Source of the DNA: Aquilaria yunnanensis
Lineage: Eukaryota > Streptophyta > Magnoliopsida > Malvales > Thymelaeaceae
Reading direction: 5' to 3'
Length of the DNA: 64,000 bases
Assembly: GCA_039654915.1 (NCBI GenBank)
Contig: JBDJPA010000011.1
Span: 930,001-994,000, forward strand
The notes beneath the pieces were generated by a model, which worked only from the letters and a program-made list of their open reading frames with translations, did not search any database and had not been told where the DNA came from. Positions 46,420 to 57,549 of this stretch are shown here, piece after piece. The translations under genes and the position numbers were made by a program. Numbering within the stretch: the first letter of the stretch is position 1; each line of letters opens with the position of its first letter.

Positions 46420-46870
46420 AGCTAACTCTAGCTCGAACAGCTATCTAAGGCAGCTAGAAGTAACTCCCGTTAGCTTAAGTCAGCTCACTTCAGCTATAAG
46501 TAACTGGAAGTAGTTAGACTTCAGCTCAAGTTAGCTTAAGTCAGCTCACTTAAGCTATTAGTAGCTCAAAGTAGTTAGACTTCAGCTCAAGTCAGCTCAC
46601 TTCAGCTATAAGTAGCTCAAAGTAGCTGGATTTCAGCTCAAGTTAGCTCAAGTTAGCTCACTTCGCTTCAGTTAGCTCAAGTCAGCTCACTTCAGCTTCT
46701 GGTAGCTGAATGTAGCTGAACTTCAAGTCACTTCAGCTGAGAGCAACTAACTCCAGCTCAATGTCAGCTCAAGGAGCTGGACCTCAACTCATGGAGCTTG
46801 GTTGGAGCTCAGAGGAACTCAATGGTGCATAAGTAGCATAGTGAACTAGCTTTGTACCAGCTCACCTTGC
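46420..46870 (+). repeat. AGCTCA-rich tandem repeats in the solo LTR
   Basis: Repeating text such as CTTCAGCTCAAGT, CAGCTCACTTCAGCTATAAG and TAGCTCAAAGTAG in units of about 60 bases and sub-units, covering about 450 bp of U3. Confidence 0.9.
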
Positions 46871-46899
46871 TTTTAGCTCAAAACCACCAAGAGACACAT

Positions 46900-47370
46900 C
46901 TTTTGTGTAAAGGTATGTCTCTTCATCAAAAGAGATGACTCTTGGCTAAAAGAACATGTCCTTTCATCCAAGTGAAGTGTTCCTTGAGTGAAGGAACATG
47001 TCTATTCAGCCAAGAAGTGGTTTTAGCACCAAGAGTGATGTCCTTTGGCCTTAAGGGACATGTATTTTCGGCATATGCTTGAAAAGAAATGTTCCTTGGC
47101 CAAGGGGACACATCATTTCGGCCAAGAAGTGTCCGTTGGATCAAGGGAAGTGTTCCTTGGCCAAAGGGACATGACATTTCGGCCAAGAGGTGTCCCTTGG
47201 ACCAAGGGCAGTGTTCTTTGACCAAAGGGACATGACATTTTGGCCCAAGAAATGTCTCTTGACCAAAGGGAAATGTCTCTTAGGCCAAAGGAAGTGTTCC
47301 TTGGCCAAAGAGACATGTGATTTCGCCAAAATAGATGACCCTTGGTGTAAAAATGTGCCTTTCGGCCATC
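46900..47370 (+). repeat. Tandem repeats of TTGGCCAAAGGGACATG type in the solo LTR
   Basis: Units of about 50-60 bases containing CATTTCGGCCAAGAAGTGTC and GTGTTCCTTGGCCAAAGG repeat about seven or eight times. Overlapping minus-strand frames of Gly/Trp/Pro/Lys-rich repeats (46926-47406) come from this array and are not genes. Confidence 0.9.
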
Positions 47371-47378
47371 TATAAATA
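47371..47378 (+). promoter_or_regulatory. TATA box of the solo LTR
   Basis: TATAAATA within CATCTATAAATAGG, directly after the tandem-repeat array; the usual arrangement for an LTR promoter with upstream repeated enhancer-like units. It could still start transcripts to the right. Confidence 0.65.
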
Positions 47379-48999
47379 GGCTAAGGGGGCTGGCCAAATC
47401 AATCATCCCTTTGGCATTCTATTTGCTTCATTTTCTTGAGAGAAAAGTGTTCTCCTTCTATTCCTTTAGTAGCCGAAATATTAGACACTTTTCTAGAGCA
47501 TTGTGGGTGGATTAACATTGAGATTATTCATCTCAATTCAGCCTCAAGGTGCTCCTTCAAGATCAAGTCCTTCCTCATTTCGATCAAGCATAACCAAGAA
47601 GAAAGGTACACATTCTCTCTTTGTTTAGCAGCATGTCAGGTTTGATTTATTATTTACATGTATGTTCTTAGTAGCATGCTAGGATTTATTTGACACAACA
47701 TGTATGTAAAATTGATATGTTATATAGCATGTTATATCAAATACATAAACAATATGTTAAAGAATTAGAATTATGCATGCATATATCCATGTTGAACTCA
47801 AATGAACAAATATGCATGTAGCATATACATGGGTAGATAATATAAGAGTATGTTATCATGAGATCCTGAAAACTTCATAAAGAAATTAATATTTCTTATT
47901 GAATAAAACAGTATTATTTACGAATAATATTTCCTATGAATATAAGTAGCATTTTACAAAACAAAAAATTTGTATTAATTGAACAATATTTCTTATTGAA
48001 TGAAATAATATTACTTATGGACAGTATTTCTTATGAAATGAATGGAACATCAAATTTATATGAATATGAAACAACTCTTACGTAATGGAATAATCTTATT
48101 TAAGAATAACATTTCTTATGAAATAATATTTTTTTATGGAGCTTCAGATTTCTATTAATAAAACAACATTTGTTACTGAATGGAATAACATTACTTCTTT
48201 TGAACAACAAAACAAAATGATTTTCACTAAAATGGTAAAAAAACACATACATAGGTTGCTGACTAGATGCTGGACTCCATGTGTCACAAAAAAATAAATA
48301 CTTCTATAGCCTGTTTAGCATTTCTTTTGGGCCTAAAACACCCATAACTTTTAAGTCTAACCAAAATGGTATCTTCTACAATTCACCCAAAACCTAGTTA
48401 TGACTTGTGACTCAACTTACTTGAAATGTATTTTAGCAGTTTTTTGATGGCCCTAATAAAAACAAACTTGCTCTTAGTATTCTCTATCATGAATGGACTA
48501 ACCATTGTATAGAAAGCAAGATACCACCAAGGGACATGGACAAAACCCAGCAAGGATCACCAATCCAATTCGATATACACAAAGCAAAAATTTAACCCAA
48601 AAGGTGAATGATTAGATATGCATACTAGTTTGGCCACAAACTTAGGTAGTTGTTTTGTAGCAACTAGAAAGCCTTTTATGTAACCAACACGAGCTCTCTT
48701 TTCCCAGGCCCTAGAGAGTTCTTGAAGCCATTAACTTGGAAAACAATATAAATGCCTCTAGGACTGAAATCAAGCTTCCTTGTGCTCTTGTCTAAAAACT
48801 AAATCCTCCATCTTAAAAACTTTTTTATCTCTTTATTTGCAAAAATTTTATGATATAGCTCCTTATTCTAAAATTCCCCATACATATATTACCACACATG
48901 ATGATTCTTTCTGTCTTGTTTGTGCATATGTTGTCTGGGTCAATCATAATCTCGAAGCACCTTCATCCATAACTATTTCCTCCAATGTATTGTGTTCTT

Positions 49000-49930
49000 G
49001 AACATTACAAAAGCTACCATATCATTGAAATGCCTAGATCTCTGGTTTTGGTTCATGGCCTTGCTCATAGATTTTGTGTTTTGAATTGAGGTGGTCCTAA
49101 TGGTGGGGATTAGAATCTTCCTCTATTAAGTCAGCTTTTTCTAGACAATGTTATTAGGAAGATCTTGACTTTTCCTCCCCACTATTCCTTATTCTACACC
49201 AAATAATAGTGGGGATTTTTTTATCTAGAAAGGTTATTATGTAGATACATACACCACTAAGAATGGGTATTCTCAGTTAGTAGTTCAAAGGCCTGATCAT
49301 TTATTCAACCAAATTAGGGGTTTGATTGGGACTCTCCTAAACCTAGATTTTTATAAATTAATGAAGAAAATGATGGGCTTACAAATCTCACAAAAATTTA
49401 AGACCTTTTTTTTTTCAAAAATGTTTGTTGAATGTCTTCTAGCAAAAAGTAACTTAGCTTTCCATGGTGGCCTTCAAAGTCGCCTTATCAATGCAATGCC
49501 AATGAGGAAATTGCTCATCTCTTCTGAGGAAAGTTTGGTGGAGATCTGAGGCTCTTTTACAATACAACCTCCACTAGATAACTAAATCTGCTTCGATGCT
49601 TGGATGTGCTACTTCCTAGTGTCCAAGGCTAAGTGGTCTTTTGACTAGATTTCCTTTTTAGTCTATACTCTCTAAATTATATGGTTAGAAAGAAATAAAT
49701 AGGTCTTTCGAAATGCTACATTTGACTCCAGATCATTGATAACCAAAAAAGATGCTCTTATTCAACAAATCTTATACTTTAGATACTTTCTGGTAACTCA
49801 GTGGGTACTTTATGCAGATCCTCCTAATAAGCTTTTCCATACTTGGGCATCTAGGAAATGGATGGCGCTAGCCTATAATCCTATAATTTTTATAGTTGAT
49901 GGTGCTTGAAGTATATCTTCAGGCTTAATA
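49000..49930 (+). pseudogene. Decayed LINE-like coding region (block B)
   Basis: Homologue of 7900..8880. Plus-strand text includes LDFYKLMKKMMGLQISQKFK (49344-49403), NLAFHGGLQSR and IFIVDGA (about 49885). Frames are broken in different places from copy A. Confidence 0.55.
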
Positions 49931-51654
49931 GAATTGTGAACGAATAACTCTTTGATGTTGGAAGCTAAGCTAGTAGTTATATTCCATGTAGTTTCTACCA
50001 TAAAGGCTTTATCCTTACAGTATATTACTAGTAAACTCTCTAATCGAATTACTTGGCCTCTGCTAAGTAACATCTATAATCCATGATCAACCCTGGCAGA
50101 CGACGTATGGGCATACCCAATATACCACATCCTCTTATAGATATATCATTTTCGTTTAAGATCTATGTGTTTAAGGGTGCGTGAAACTGGGAGTAGACAG
50201 GGAAAGAGCTTGGTCAGGTTGGCATTGATAAGAATGGCAACCACGCAATATAGAATTGTTTTCCTTTTTTTTTTTTTTACCATTAGATTATGGATTTTTA
50301 GTTTGTAACTTATATTTGTTTATAATCCATTATGTTGCCTAACTACAATTACGAGGGTGAATTGGTTATTTTAAAAAAATTTATGCAAAATTAATTTTTA
50401 CAACGAAATTCACTCAATCAAAGATTAAGAACAAATCAATTAATTCTAAGCACAAATGAAGCGAGTAAATAAAGGAAGATAAGGAAAAAAGTGTACTAGA
50501 ATTTACAGAGCTTCAAGGAGTTTATGTCTTTTCCTCAAGTTGGCCCACTTGAGAGTTCTTCTACTATCTCTTAATTAAGATTGAAACGGTATTTTCCTCA
50601 AGGTTCACACCATACAAATCCCTAGTTTTCTCTAAGATTAACTAAAAATCACTCTCTAGTTTTCTTCAAGGCTCACTAGAAGCCACATCACACTTAAGAT
50701 ATTCTAAGGCTTGAAGTGTTTAGAAGTGCACAAAATTGTACTATTTCTAAATATACAAGTAAAAGCACACATCTTGGTTTTTTTCTCAAATGATGAACAT
50801 TTTTATGAGTATTTGATGATAAATGTTTGATCTTATACCAAGTCTCTTGAACAAGATATTTCGCTATGTGTTTATACACCTTTGGGGGCTAAACAAATGT
50901 TGAAAAGCCATTGAGAATGTTAGAAAAAGTTCCTTAATTTTTTTGTGACAGTTGTCGTCATTTTTTATAGTTTTGCAATTCTGTCTTCTAGTTTCACTGG
51001 AGTGAAAATTATTACCAGGTAAAATTCTAAGTCTTACATCATCATCAAATAATTGAACTCTAATGTCTAGATTGCCCATTAATGACTTGTGAGCACCTAA
51101 TGCACATGGTTGGTTGAGTTGACATTATTTTAAAATAAATTTTTAAAGATTTTTCCAACTGGAGATTCACGCTCAAGCTCTAACCGGAGTTCTCACCCTA
51201 TTGAAAAATTTAATTCAAGTGTTTTTCTTGTCCAAAGCCAAGAACTCGGCCTTGAAAATCTTCTTTGGTTTCAACCTGCTGTTTTATTGCTTTGCCTGCA
51301 CTTTAGCTTAAAAAAACTTCTAGATTTTCACTTGCTGACTTATTTAAAGACATTAAACATCATCTAAAAAACTATAAATTTGTCTAATTATCTTACACAC
51401 TTAAATAATCACATTAACCATTCATAAATATTTTTTTATTATCAAAATTCTAAATTAGTTGATTGAAACAAACCCAACACATTATAATTTTAAGTTGTGT
51501 TTGCAGAACCTTATTTGAAATTAATAGCGTAGTTTGAAGTTTATTATCTAATTCTTTCTAATTTTTTACTTTCAAGTGTTAAAACAATGGAGACATAAGG
51601 GGGAAGGAAAAAAAATAAATTGGTGGACGTTCATTATTGTTTGTGATAACATCT

Positions 51655-51740
51655 TATAATGTGACGAAAATTCGTATCTGTGAGCTTATCACATCATATA
51701 ATGTGGCAAAAATTCGTATCTGTGAGCTTTGTGATGAGCC
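51655..51740 (+). repeat. Short tandem duplication unique to block B
   Basis: ATAATGTGACGAAAATTCGT with TATCTGTGAGCTT is followed at once by ATAATGTGGCAAAAATTCGT with TATCTGTGAGCTT. Block A has a single unit near 11008, so this duplication of about 41 bp postdates the block duplication. Confidence 0.85.
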
Positions 51741-51998
51741 CAAAATGTTAAAATATCTTTCCGTGTATAAATTTCTTAATTATTCTAATGACCATTTTTG
51801 TTACTAAAAATTATTATTATTTTTTGTGATATCTCATGATAAACTGATAAAATATAAAAATATATATGCCGTGCACCGCATATCCGTGATCAAAAGTTTA
51901 TTACGGTATACTCCAAGTCTTAATTCCTTGTGACCAACATTGCGATCTAACATTTGCATATTACTCGGTGCTATAGATTTTAAGCGTTTTACAATGTG

Positions 51999-52252
51999 TT
52001 CAAGGGCCGTGGAGGATGATGGTTCATGGATAGTCCTGTCAAACCTGAAATATTACATCAAGGCGATGTGATCAGCCGAGACTGGTAGCAGGAACAGGAG
52101 GCCGGAAAAAGAACAGGTAGGGTTTGTTCGGGGTGAGAGACAAAGAAGAAAGCAAGCTGACCCGGTCAAGCCCATTAATGGAGCTGCATTAAGTCAGATT
52201 AATGAACCGTTAACCGCATCCTGTGACATCAAATGTAAAGAAAGATAGTCGG
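51999..52252. other. Intergenic, no gene seen
   Basis: Unique-looking sequence between block B and CACTA-4. No open frame or repeat was recognised. Confidence 0.5.
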
Positions 52253-52274
52253 AAACACTACTAGAAAAACCGCA

Positions 52275-52865
52275 TTTAGCGACGGCCATTAGCGACGGCC
52301 AACCGTCGCTAAACTTTATATAGCGACGGCACACCGTCGCTAAAACGCCCGTCGCTAATTCATTCGCCGCTAATTTTCTAGCGACGGTTATCGTCGCTAA
52401 TTAGCGACAGCTAAACGTCGTAAAACAGGCCGTCACTAATTTTCCGATAATGGTGTCCGCCGGCGCGTTAGCGACACGTAGCCGTCGCTAGTTAGTGACG
52501 CATAACCGTCGCTAGTTAGTGACGCATAACCGTCACTAGTTAGTGACGCGTCGCCGTCACTAGTTAGTGTCAGTTAGTGACGCGTAGCCGTCGCTAGTTA
52601 GTGCCAGTTAGTGACGCGTAGCCGTCGCTAGTTAGTGCCAGTTAGTGACGCGTAGCCGTCGCTAGTTAGTGACTCGTAGCCGTCGCTAGTTAGTGACGCA
52701 TAACTGTCGCTAGTTAGTGTCAGTTAGTGACGCGTAGCCGTCGCTAGTTAGTGCCAGTTAGTGACGCGTAGCCGTCGCTAGTTAGTGACCCGTTGCCGTC
52801 GCTAGTTAGTGCCAATTAGTGACGCTTAGCCGTCGCTAATTAGTGATGCTTAACCATCGCTAGTG
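52275..52865. repeat. Left subterminal array of CACTA-4
   Basis: Tandem copies of GTTAGTGACGCGTAGCCGTC followed by GCTA, 22-40 bases per unit, many of them short palindromes (TAGCGACGG with CCGTCGCTA). In CACTA elements these are the expected transposase-binding regions. Confidence 0.92.
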
Positions 52866-53773
52866 TTTATTTTTTTTTGGTTCATTATTTTCTATGATAA
52901 AACTGAAGGTTCGCGTTGATTGAAAATCGTTATCAAGGGGAAAATAAAAGAATAAAACATACAATGCACCGGAAATTAATTTGCCCATCATTTTAGTTAT
53001 AAAAAAGAAATTAATATTTCATTGCACAATGATGTACACATCTGGGTCCCAAATTTCGCTCGGATCACTGCACAATATATAGTATATCTTAAGATTTACA
53101 AAGTAATGGTGCTGCCAATAACAACACCAATAAAATGATTAAGGGGGAAAAAAGGGTACATCTCACACTCTTCTCAAACACAAAACTAAACTAGTACATG
53201 AAAACAGGAACTATTGGGAGACAGCAAGCACACCTCAAACCTAATAACAAATAATCTGATGCCTCCTGTTCAATTTTACAAGGAAAAAAAATTAAGCATA
53301 AAGATGCATCAAAAGAGTAGGTTTTTAAACTGGAAAGAGTTCTATGATAGGAGAAATGGACCCATCTGTGTTTTGTCACGAACATGATTCGGGTGAGCTT
53401 TGAGTCTCTGAAAGGAATATGGCCATTTCTTCCCTTGCTGTTTCCAAAAATAAGTAAATAATGCAGCAGACTTCAATTTTTTTCACACTTGAGATCATAA
53501 CACATGGGTTTCAATCCCTTAGAGAGGTTAAAAGGACAATACTATTTCCAATGCATGGGTGTATATGCATCAAAACCTACCCCTAATGAAAAAGGAAACA
53601 AATGGAGACGAAGAGAGAGAACCACATCCTAGCTACATCATTTGAATCATTTGATTGGATGTGCTGGTTTCATTCAGCAGCAGGTAAAGCTCATAAGGCT
53701 TGTAAAGCTTTTTCGTTTAGTGCTTTGTGTAGGTTTAGAGAGTTCAAGTGGAAAGCTAGATGTGAAACCAACC

Positions 53774-54960
53774 TTAACTTGCGGATGACTGTTGACAACC
53801 TTCTTTCAATCTGGTACCTGCTGATAAAGTCTGCGAGGCACGCTCACTTCCAGCTAGAGGATTAAAATTCTGGAGAAACAGATTGAAAATCCAGACAAAA
53901 CACTAAGCTGATAAACAAACTGACAGGAACAGGAGTTTCTGACCTTTAGTCAATTTTCAGAAGACTAATTAAGGTTTCATACCACAGTGGCTGTAAGGGT
54001 GCTCAATTTATCAGTGCAAGAAAACTCATGCGCACAGCTTTCAACTGTCTGGACAGAGCATAAAACAAGATTCAGAAGCAAGAAATGTGACAAAATCTTA
54101 AAGTAAGTTCAACCTTTAATTTATAACAATGTAAATGACCAAAAGGTTATACCAGTTTCAAAATTTGATGGGATCTGGAGCTTGTATAATTTAGAAAAGT
54201 CTCACCCACTTGTCTTTGAGCTGTAAAGGACTCAATGCTCATATACATGTATTTAGGCTTGAACCAGTAAGTCATTTGGTGAGGATAAGATCATCCAAGA
54301 TTGTTACCTTCACAAATGGACAGAAGCTCATTAAAATGATTCTTGTCCCTCAGAGTTTCCTCTGTTAGCCTCTCAACAACAGTTTCCCGCTATTTTTATC
54401 AACAAAGGCAGCAAGGATTATTTGGACAGTACAGATAAGAAATCATTTCTCAGAGATGGAGAAAGAATCTCACCTCAGGATCATCTAGAAGTCTAAGTGG
54501 AGTACTATCTGCACTAAGAAGGTCCTTAACAGATTCATTGTAGATCTCCATAGCAGAAAACTTCAAAACAAACTCCCTTTCTTTATGCTGAAATTGAATC
54601 ATTTATCACTTCACTCAAATCGGAACAGGAACAATAACTCTATGTAACTCTATGTAATCGTTACCGCATCTTGTTTGTCATAAATATCCGCTACTGTGTA
54701 CTCAGTAATACCACTCATGGTGAATGTCTTCCCACTGCTTGTTTGTCCATAAGCAAACACACTTGCTGAAAAGAATTCCGTTATGGATAAATCAATACTA
54801 GTGAAGTTGCAGAGAATTTTATGATTAGTGATGTAAAGACAAGGAAAATGCCTGAAAAAGATGTGCTTACAATTTATGCCACTGACAACGGCAAGAGCAA
54901 TACGCTTGGCACCTTCATCATACACTTTCCTTGTGGGGCATTCAGCGCTAAAAACTCTGT
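53774..54960 (-). pseudogene. Captured kinesin-7 (KIN7/NACK-type) motor-domain fragment
   Basis: Seven exons with intact GT-AG sites read in order on the minus strand: 54871..54960 ([20 protein letters not shown], ending GIN), 54665..54765 ([20 protein letters not shown], the P-loop GQTSSGKT), 54474..54587 ([19 protein letters not shown], ending LDDPE), 54308..54389 (RETVVERLTEETLRDKNHFN), 54153..54220 (AQRQVGETFLN, then switch I SSRSH), 53983..54048 (TVESCAHEF...) and 53774..53869 (switch II region [20 protein letters not shown]). Switch II Asp is changed (NFNPLAGSE where the family has NFVDLAGSE). The last exon lacks INRSLLTLG and goes out of frame before TVIRKL. The N-terminal strand and everything after the motor are missing, so it cannot make an active motor. 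Confidence 0.9.
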
Positions 54961-56100
54961 CTGCAGTCCAAAAAAGTGCAGTGAATTGAACAGAAGAAAA
55001 TCATACAGAAGACTATGGACAATAATGGCCATAGCCATATATTGCTTTCCTGGACCGTACAGAATGCTGATCAATGGTCAGGTAGCACCAACCAAAAGCC
55101 AAACCCTTTGCATAAGGAGGAATGGAGAGAAGTATATGGCAGCTAAGCTTAAGAAATTAAGTTGAAAAACTGAACTAGGAAATGGGAAATTATAAGATCA
55201 TCATGAAGCACTAAGTGGCAGCATCATGAATGTCATGAGTTTGATCATTGAAAAACCAATTACAGAATTCGTTTCTGATTTTATGATTCTATTTCTTCTC
55301 TCTCATTCTCATACCCGTGATGTGCAATGCAGACGAAACTTCCACTGATGAGACAAAAATATATAGAGAAAAAAAATTGCATCATTACTCAAGCATCTAG
55401 CCATCAAGTAAAGAATTTCTTTTAGTTTAAGAAGCCAGGCAAATTATTTTTCATATCCTGAACTTCAGTTGTGTAATTCAGATGACAAGTGCATTGTCGT
55501 ACTAATTTTCTCTGTATGTGTTAGGCAGATAAACAGCCAATATTATAGTAGGTTAAGCTGAGAATTTCTTCAAAATCCTTCCACCAAACAGCCAAAAATA
55601 TATGGTCAAAAATTCTCCTATGCACAAGAAAAATATTTTGACATGCCTTATTTATAATTATACCATTAACCTGCAGTTTGTTATGTCATGCAGGTAATAT
55701 ACTGAATGTGAGTAGGAACTAAGGGTGTAACAGAACTTTATAAATCCAATGTCTTCAGTCCCTCGGAAATCAGAATACCAAGCCTTTAAACTACTAGTAC
55801 AGCAAACTCCCACATCAATCTACCAACTAAACTGCTTGATACGTACTACAAAACTAGCATGTATAGGACAGTGTATTGAAATCACTCCCTGAAGAAAAGT
55901 ATGCTGTCAATGAAATTAAAAGACACTCTGGGAGGTTGTAGAGGGTTCCCTGACGTGAACAAAAAAAGTCAGAGGGTAAACAGCCTCTTATTTCACAGTC
56001 ACAAGCCCATGCAAAGAAACTGTAATTGAGCATTTGATTATAAGTCATATGGTCACATAAAAAATCAACTTACACAGCATAACAGGAGCAAGAACGCCAA

Positions 56101-56230
56101 AAACCCGACCTGCTCTGCTTATGTTACCCATCTGTTTCTCGAATTCCTGTGCCAACGATTCGAACACCCTCCACTCCATGAACGTGAATGTCGACCCAGA
56201 ATCCAAGATCGTCCCTCCGTTCCCATCGGA
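56101..56230 (-). pseudogene. Captured aspartic protease (A1, nepenthesin-like) fragment
   Basis: The minus strand reads SDGNGGTILDSGSTFTFMEW, then RVFESLAQEFEKQMGNISRA: the second catalytic motif DSGS and following helix of plant pepsin-like proteases. Only about 43 residues are present, with no first catalytic Asp. The fragment lies in the same orientation as the kinesin exons but is unrelated to them, so two separate host loci contributed to the element. Confidence 0.85.
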
Positions 56231-56299
56231 GTAAAAACAAAAGGGAAAGAGAAATCAGAATAAAATCAACAAAGAAAGAGGCAATGACGAAATCTGGGT

Positions 56300-56760
56300 T
56301 CCTCCGAGAGTGATATGCCGCCGCCTACCCAGAGCTTCCTCCGTTCGAAGATCAATTCGACGATCCAAGATGCAGTCTGGGTTCATCGGACGGATGAATT
56401 GAGGACGGATGAGCGGCAACGACGCCACTTTAAGGGCTGTGGCCAGCGAGATCAGCTCCATCGGTTTCTAGAAGAAATTAGCGCGAGCTCTCTTGAGTTG
56501 GAGGAGAAAGCCTTCGGAGTCGAAGTTGAAAGGCTTCATTGGGTCTTGCTGTCCATGGCGGAAGAACCAAATTAGGGTTTGGCTCCTTCAAGGCAGAGAA
56601 ATTAAGCAGAAAGTCCATGGCTCCTCGCCCCCACTTCGGCGTCGAAGTTCCACTGCTCATCGGGGCGGCCGTTAACTGGGCTTGGGCTGAGTTCCGATGG
56701 TGGAGAGGAAAAAAGATGGGATGATGAGAGGGAAAGAGAGAAGCGACCAAATGATTGAAT
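56300..56760. other. GC-rich, coding-like stretch in CACTA-4, unrecognised
   Basis: Overlapping frames on both strands (56315..56575 plus, 56478..56750 minus) and a plausible plus-strand segment LEEISASSLELEEKAFGVEV suggest a third captured gene piece, probably a first exon. I do not recognise the protein. Confidence 0.35.
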
Positions 56761-57244
56761 ACCCAATGGAAGATGAGATGAGAGGGAAAGAGAGAGACTG
56801 AAAAGAGGAAAGCTTGCGAGCAGTAGGGGTGAAAGAACTATAATGTTCTAAGCGACGGCTTACTGTCGCTTTTAAGTAGCGACTACTCGCCGTCGCTACT
56901 TGTCTTCAGTTACCACAGTAATATTATAAAATAGTAATAAATGATTAAGCCTCATGTGACAATAAACTAATAATCCGTTAATTTAATTTTTATTAAATAG
57001 ATTATTTATTAATTACTAAAAAAATATTTAGAGATTTGTATGCTGAATTAATCAAATTACAAATTATAATTATACAATTAAATAAGTAACATATAAAACG
57101 ATAACTAGTTCTATTGCACTAGATTTAACATAAATAATAAGTAAAATAAAATGTGTAAAATAGGTTATTTGTTAATTCTCAAAAAATATTTAGAGATGTG
57201 TATGCTTAATTAATCAAATTCCAAATTATAATTATATAATTATA

Positions 57245-57545
57245 ATGTTAGCGACGCATAACCGTCACTAATTAGCGACGGTTATGTGTCACTAAATTTA
57301 GTGACGCATAACAGTCACTAAATTAGCGACGGTTATGCGTCGCTAAATTTAGTGATGTATAACCGTCACTAAATTAGTGACGGTACGCCGTCACTAATAT
57401 TAGCGACGGCCAACCGTCACTAATTTAGCGACGGCTATACGTCACTTAGTTAGCGACGTCTATACGTCACTAACTTAGCGACGTCAATACGTCACTAACT
57501 CAGCCACGGCAACCAGTCACTAACTTAGCAACAGTAAGCCGTCCC
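57245..57545. repeat. Subterminal TTAGCGACGG array (inner)
   Basis: About a dozen units of 22-25 bases such as AATTAGCGACGGTTATGCGT followed by CGCTA, alternating with TAGTGACG variants, on the right side of the captured genes. Confidence 0.9.
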
Positions 57546-57549
57546 GGGG

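Larger units (their letters stand above)
46366..47877 (+). mobile_element. Solo LTR, 1,512 bp
   Basis: It begins TGTTGGAATTC and ends GAAAACTTCA, with a perfect 5-bp target duplication TAAAG (46361..46365 and 47878..47882); block A is uninterrupted here (near 3770). One LTR with a target duplication and no internal region is the product of recombination between the two LTRs of a full element. U3 holds two tandem-repeat fields and a TATA box. Superfamily (copia or gypsy) cannot be told without internal domains. Confidence 0.92.
45480..51998 (+). repeat. Segmental duplication block B
   Basis: Homologue of block A (3258..14580) in the same orientation. Its own later insertions are a roughly 130-bp stretch near 45627-45757, a Stowaway MITE and a 1.5-kb solo LTR. 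The copia-1, MITE, CACTA-1 and 407-bp inserts of block A are absent, giving four empty sites (near 48960, 50752, 51897 and 51960). Confidence 0.85.

Noticed and set aside
46926..47406. Repetitive minus-strand ORFs rich in Trp, Lys and Pro
   Set aside because: They follow the tandem repeats of the solo LTR and overlap each other in different frames.
54821..55165. A 114-codon plus-strand ORF
   Set aside because: It runs antisense through a kinesin exon and its introns and encodes nothing recognisable.
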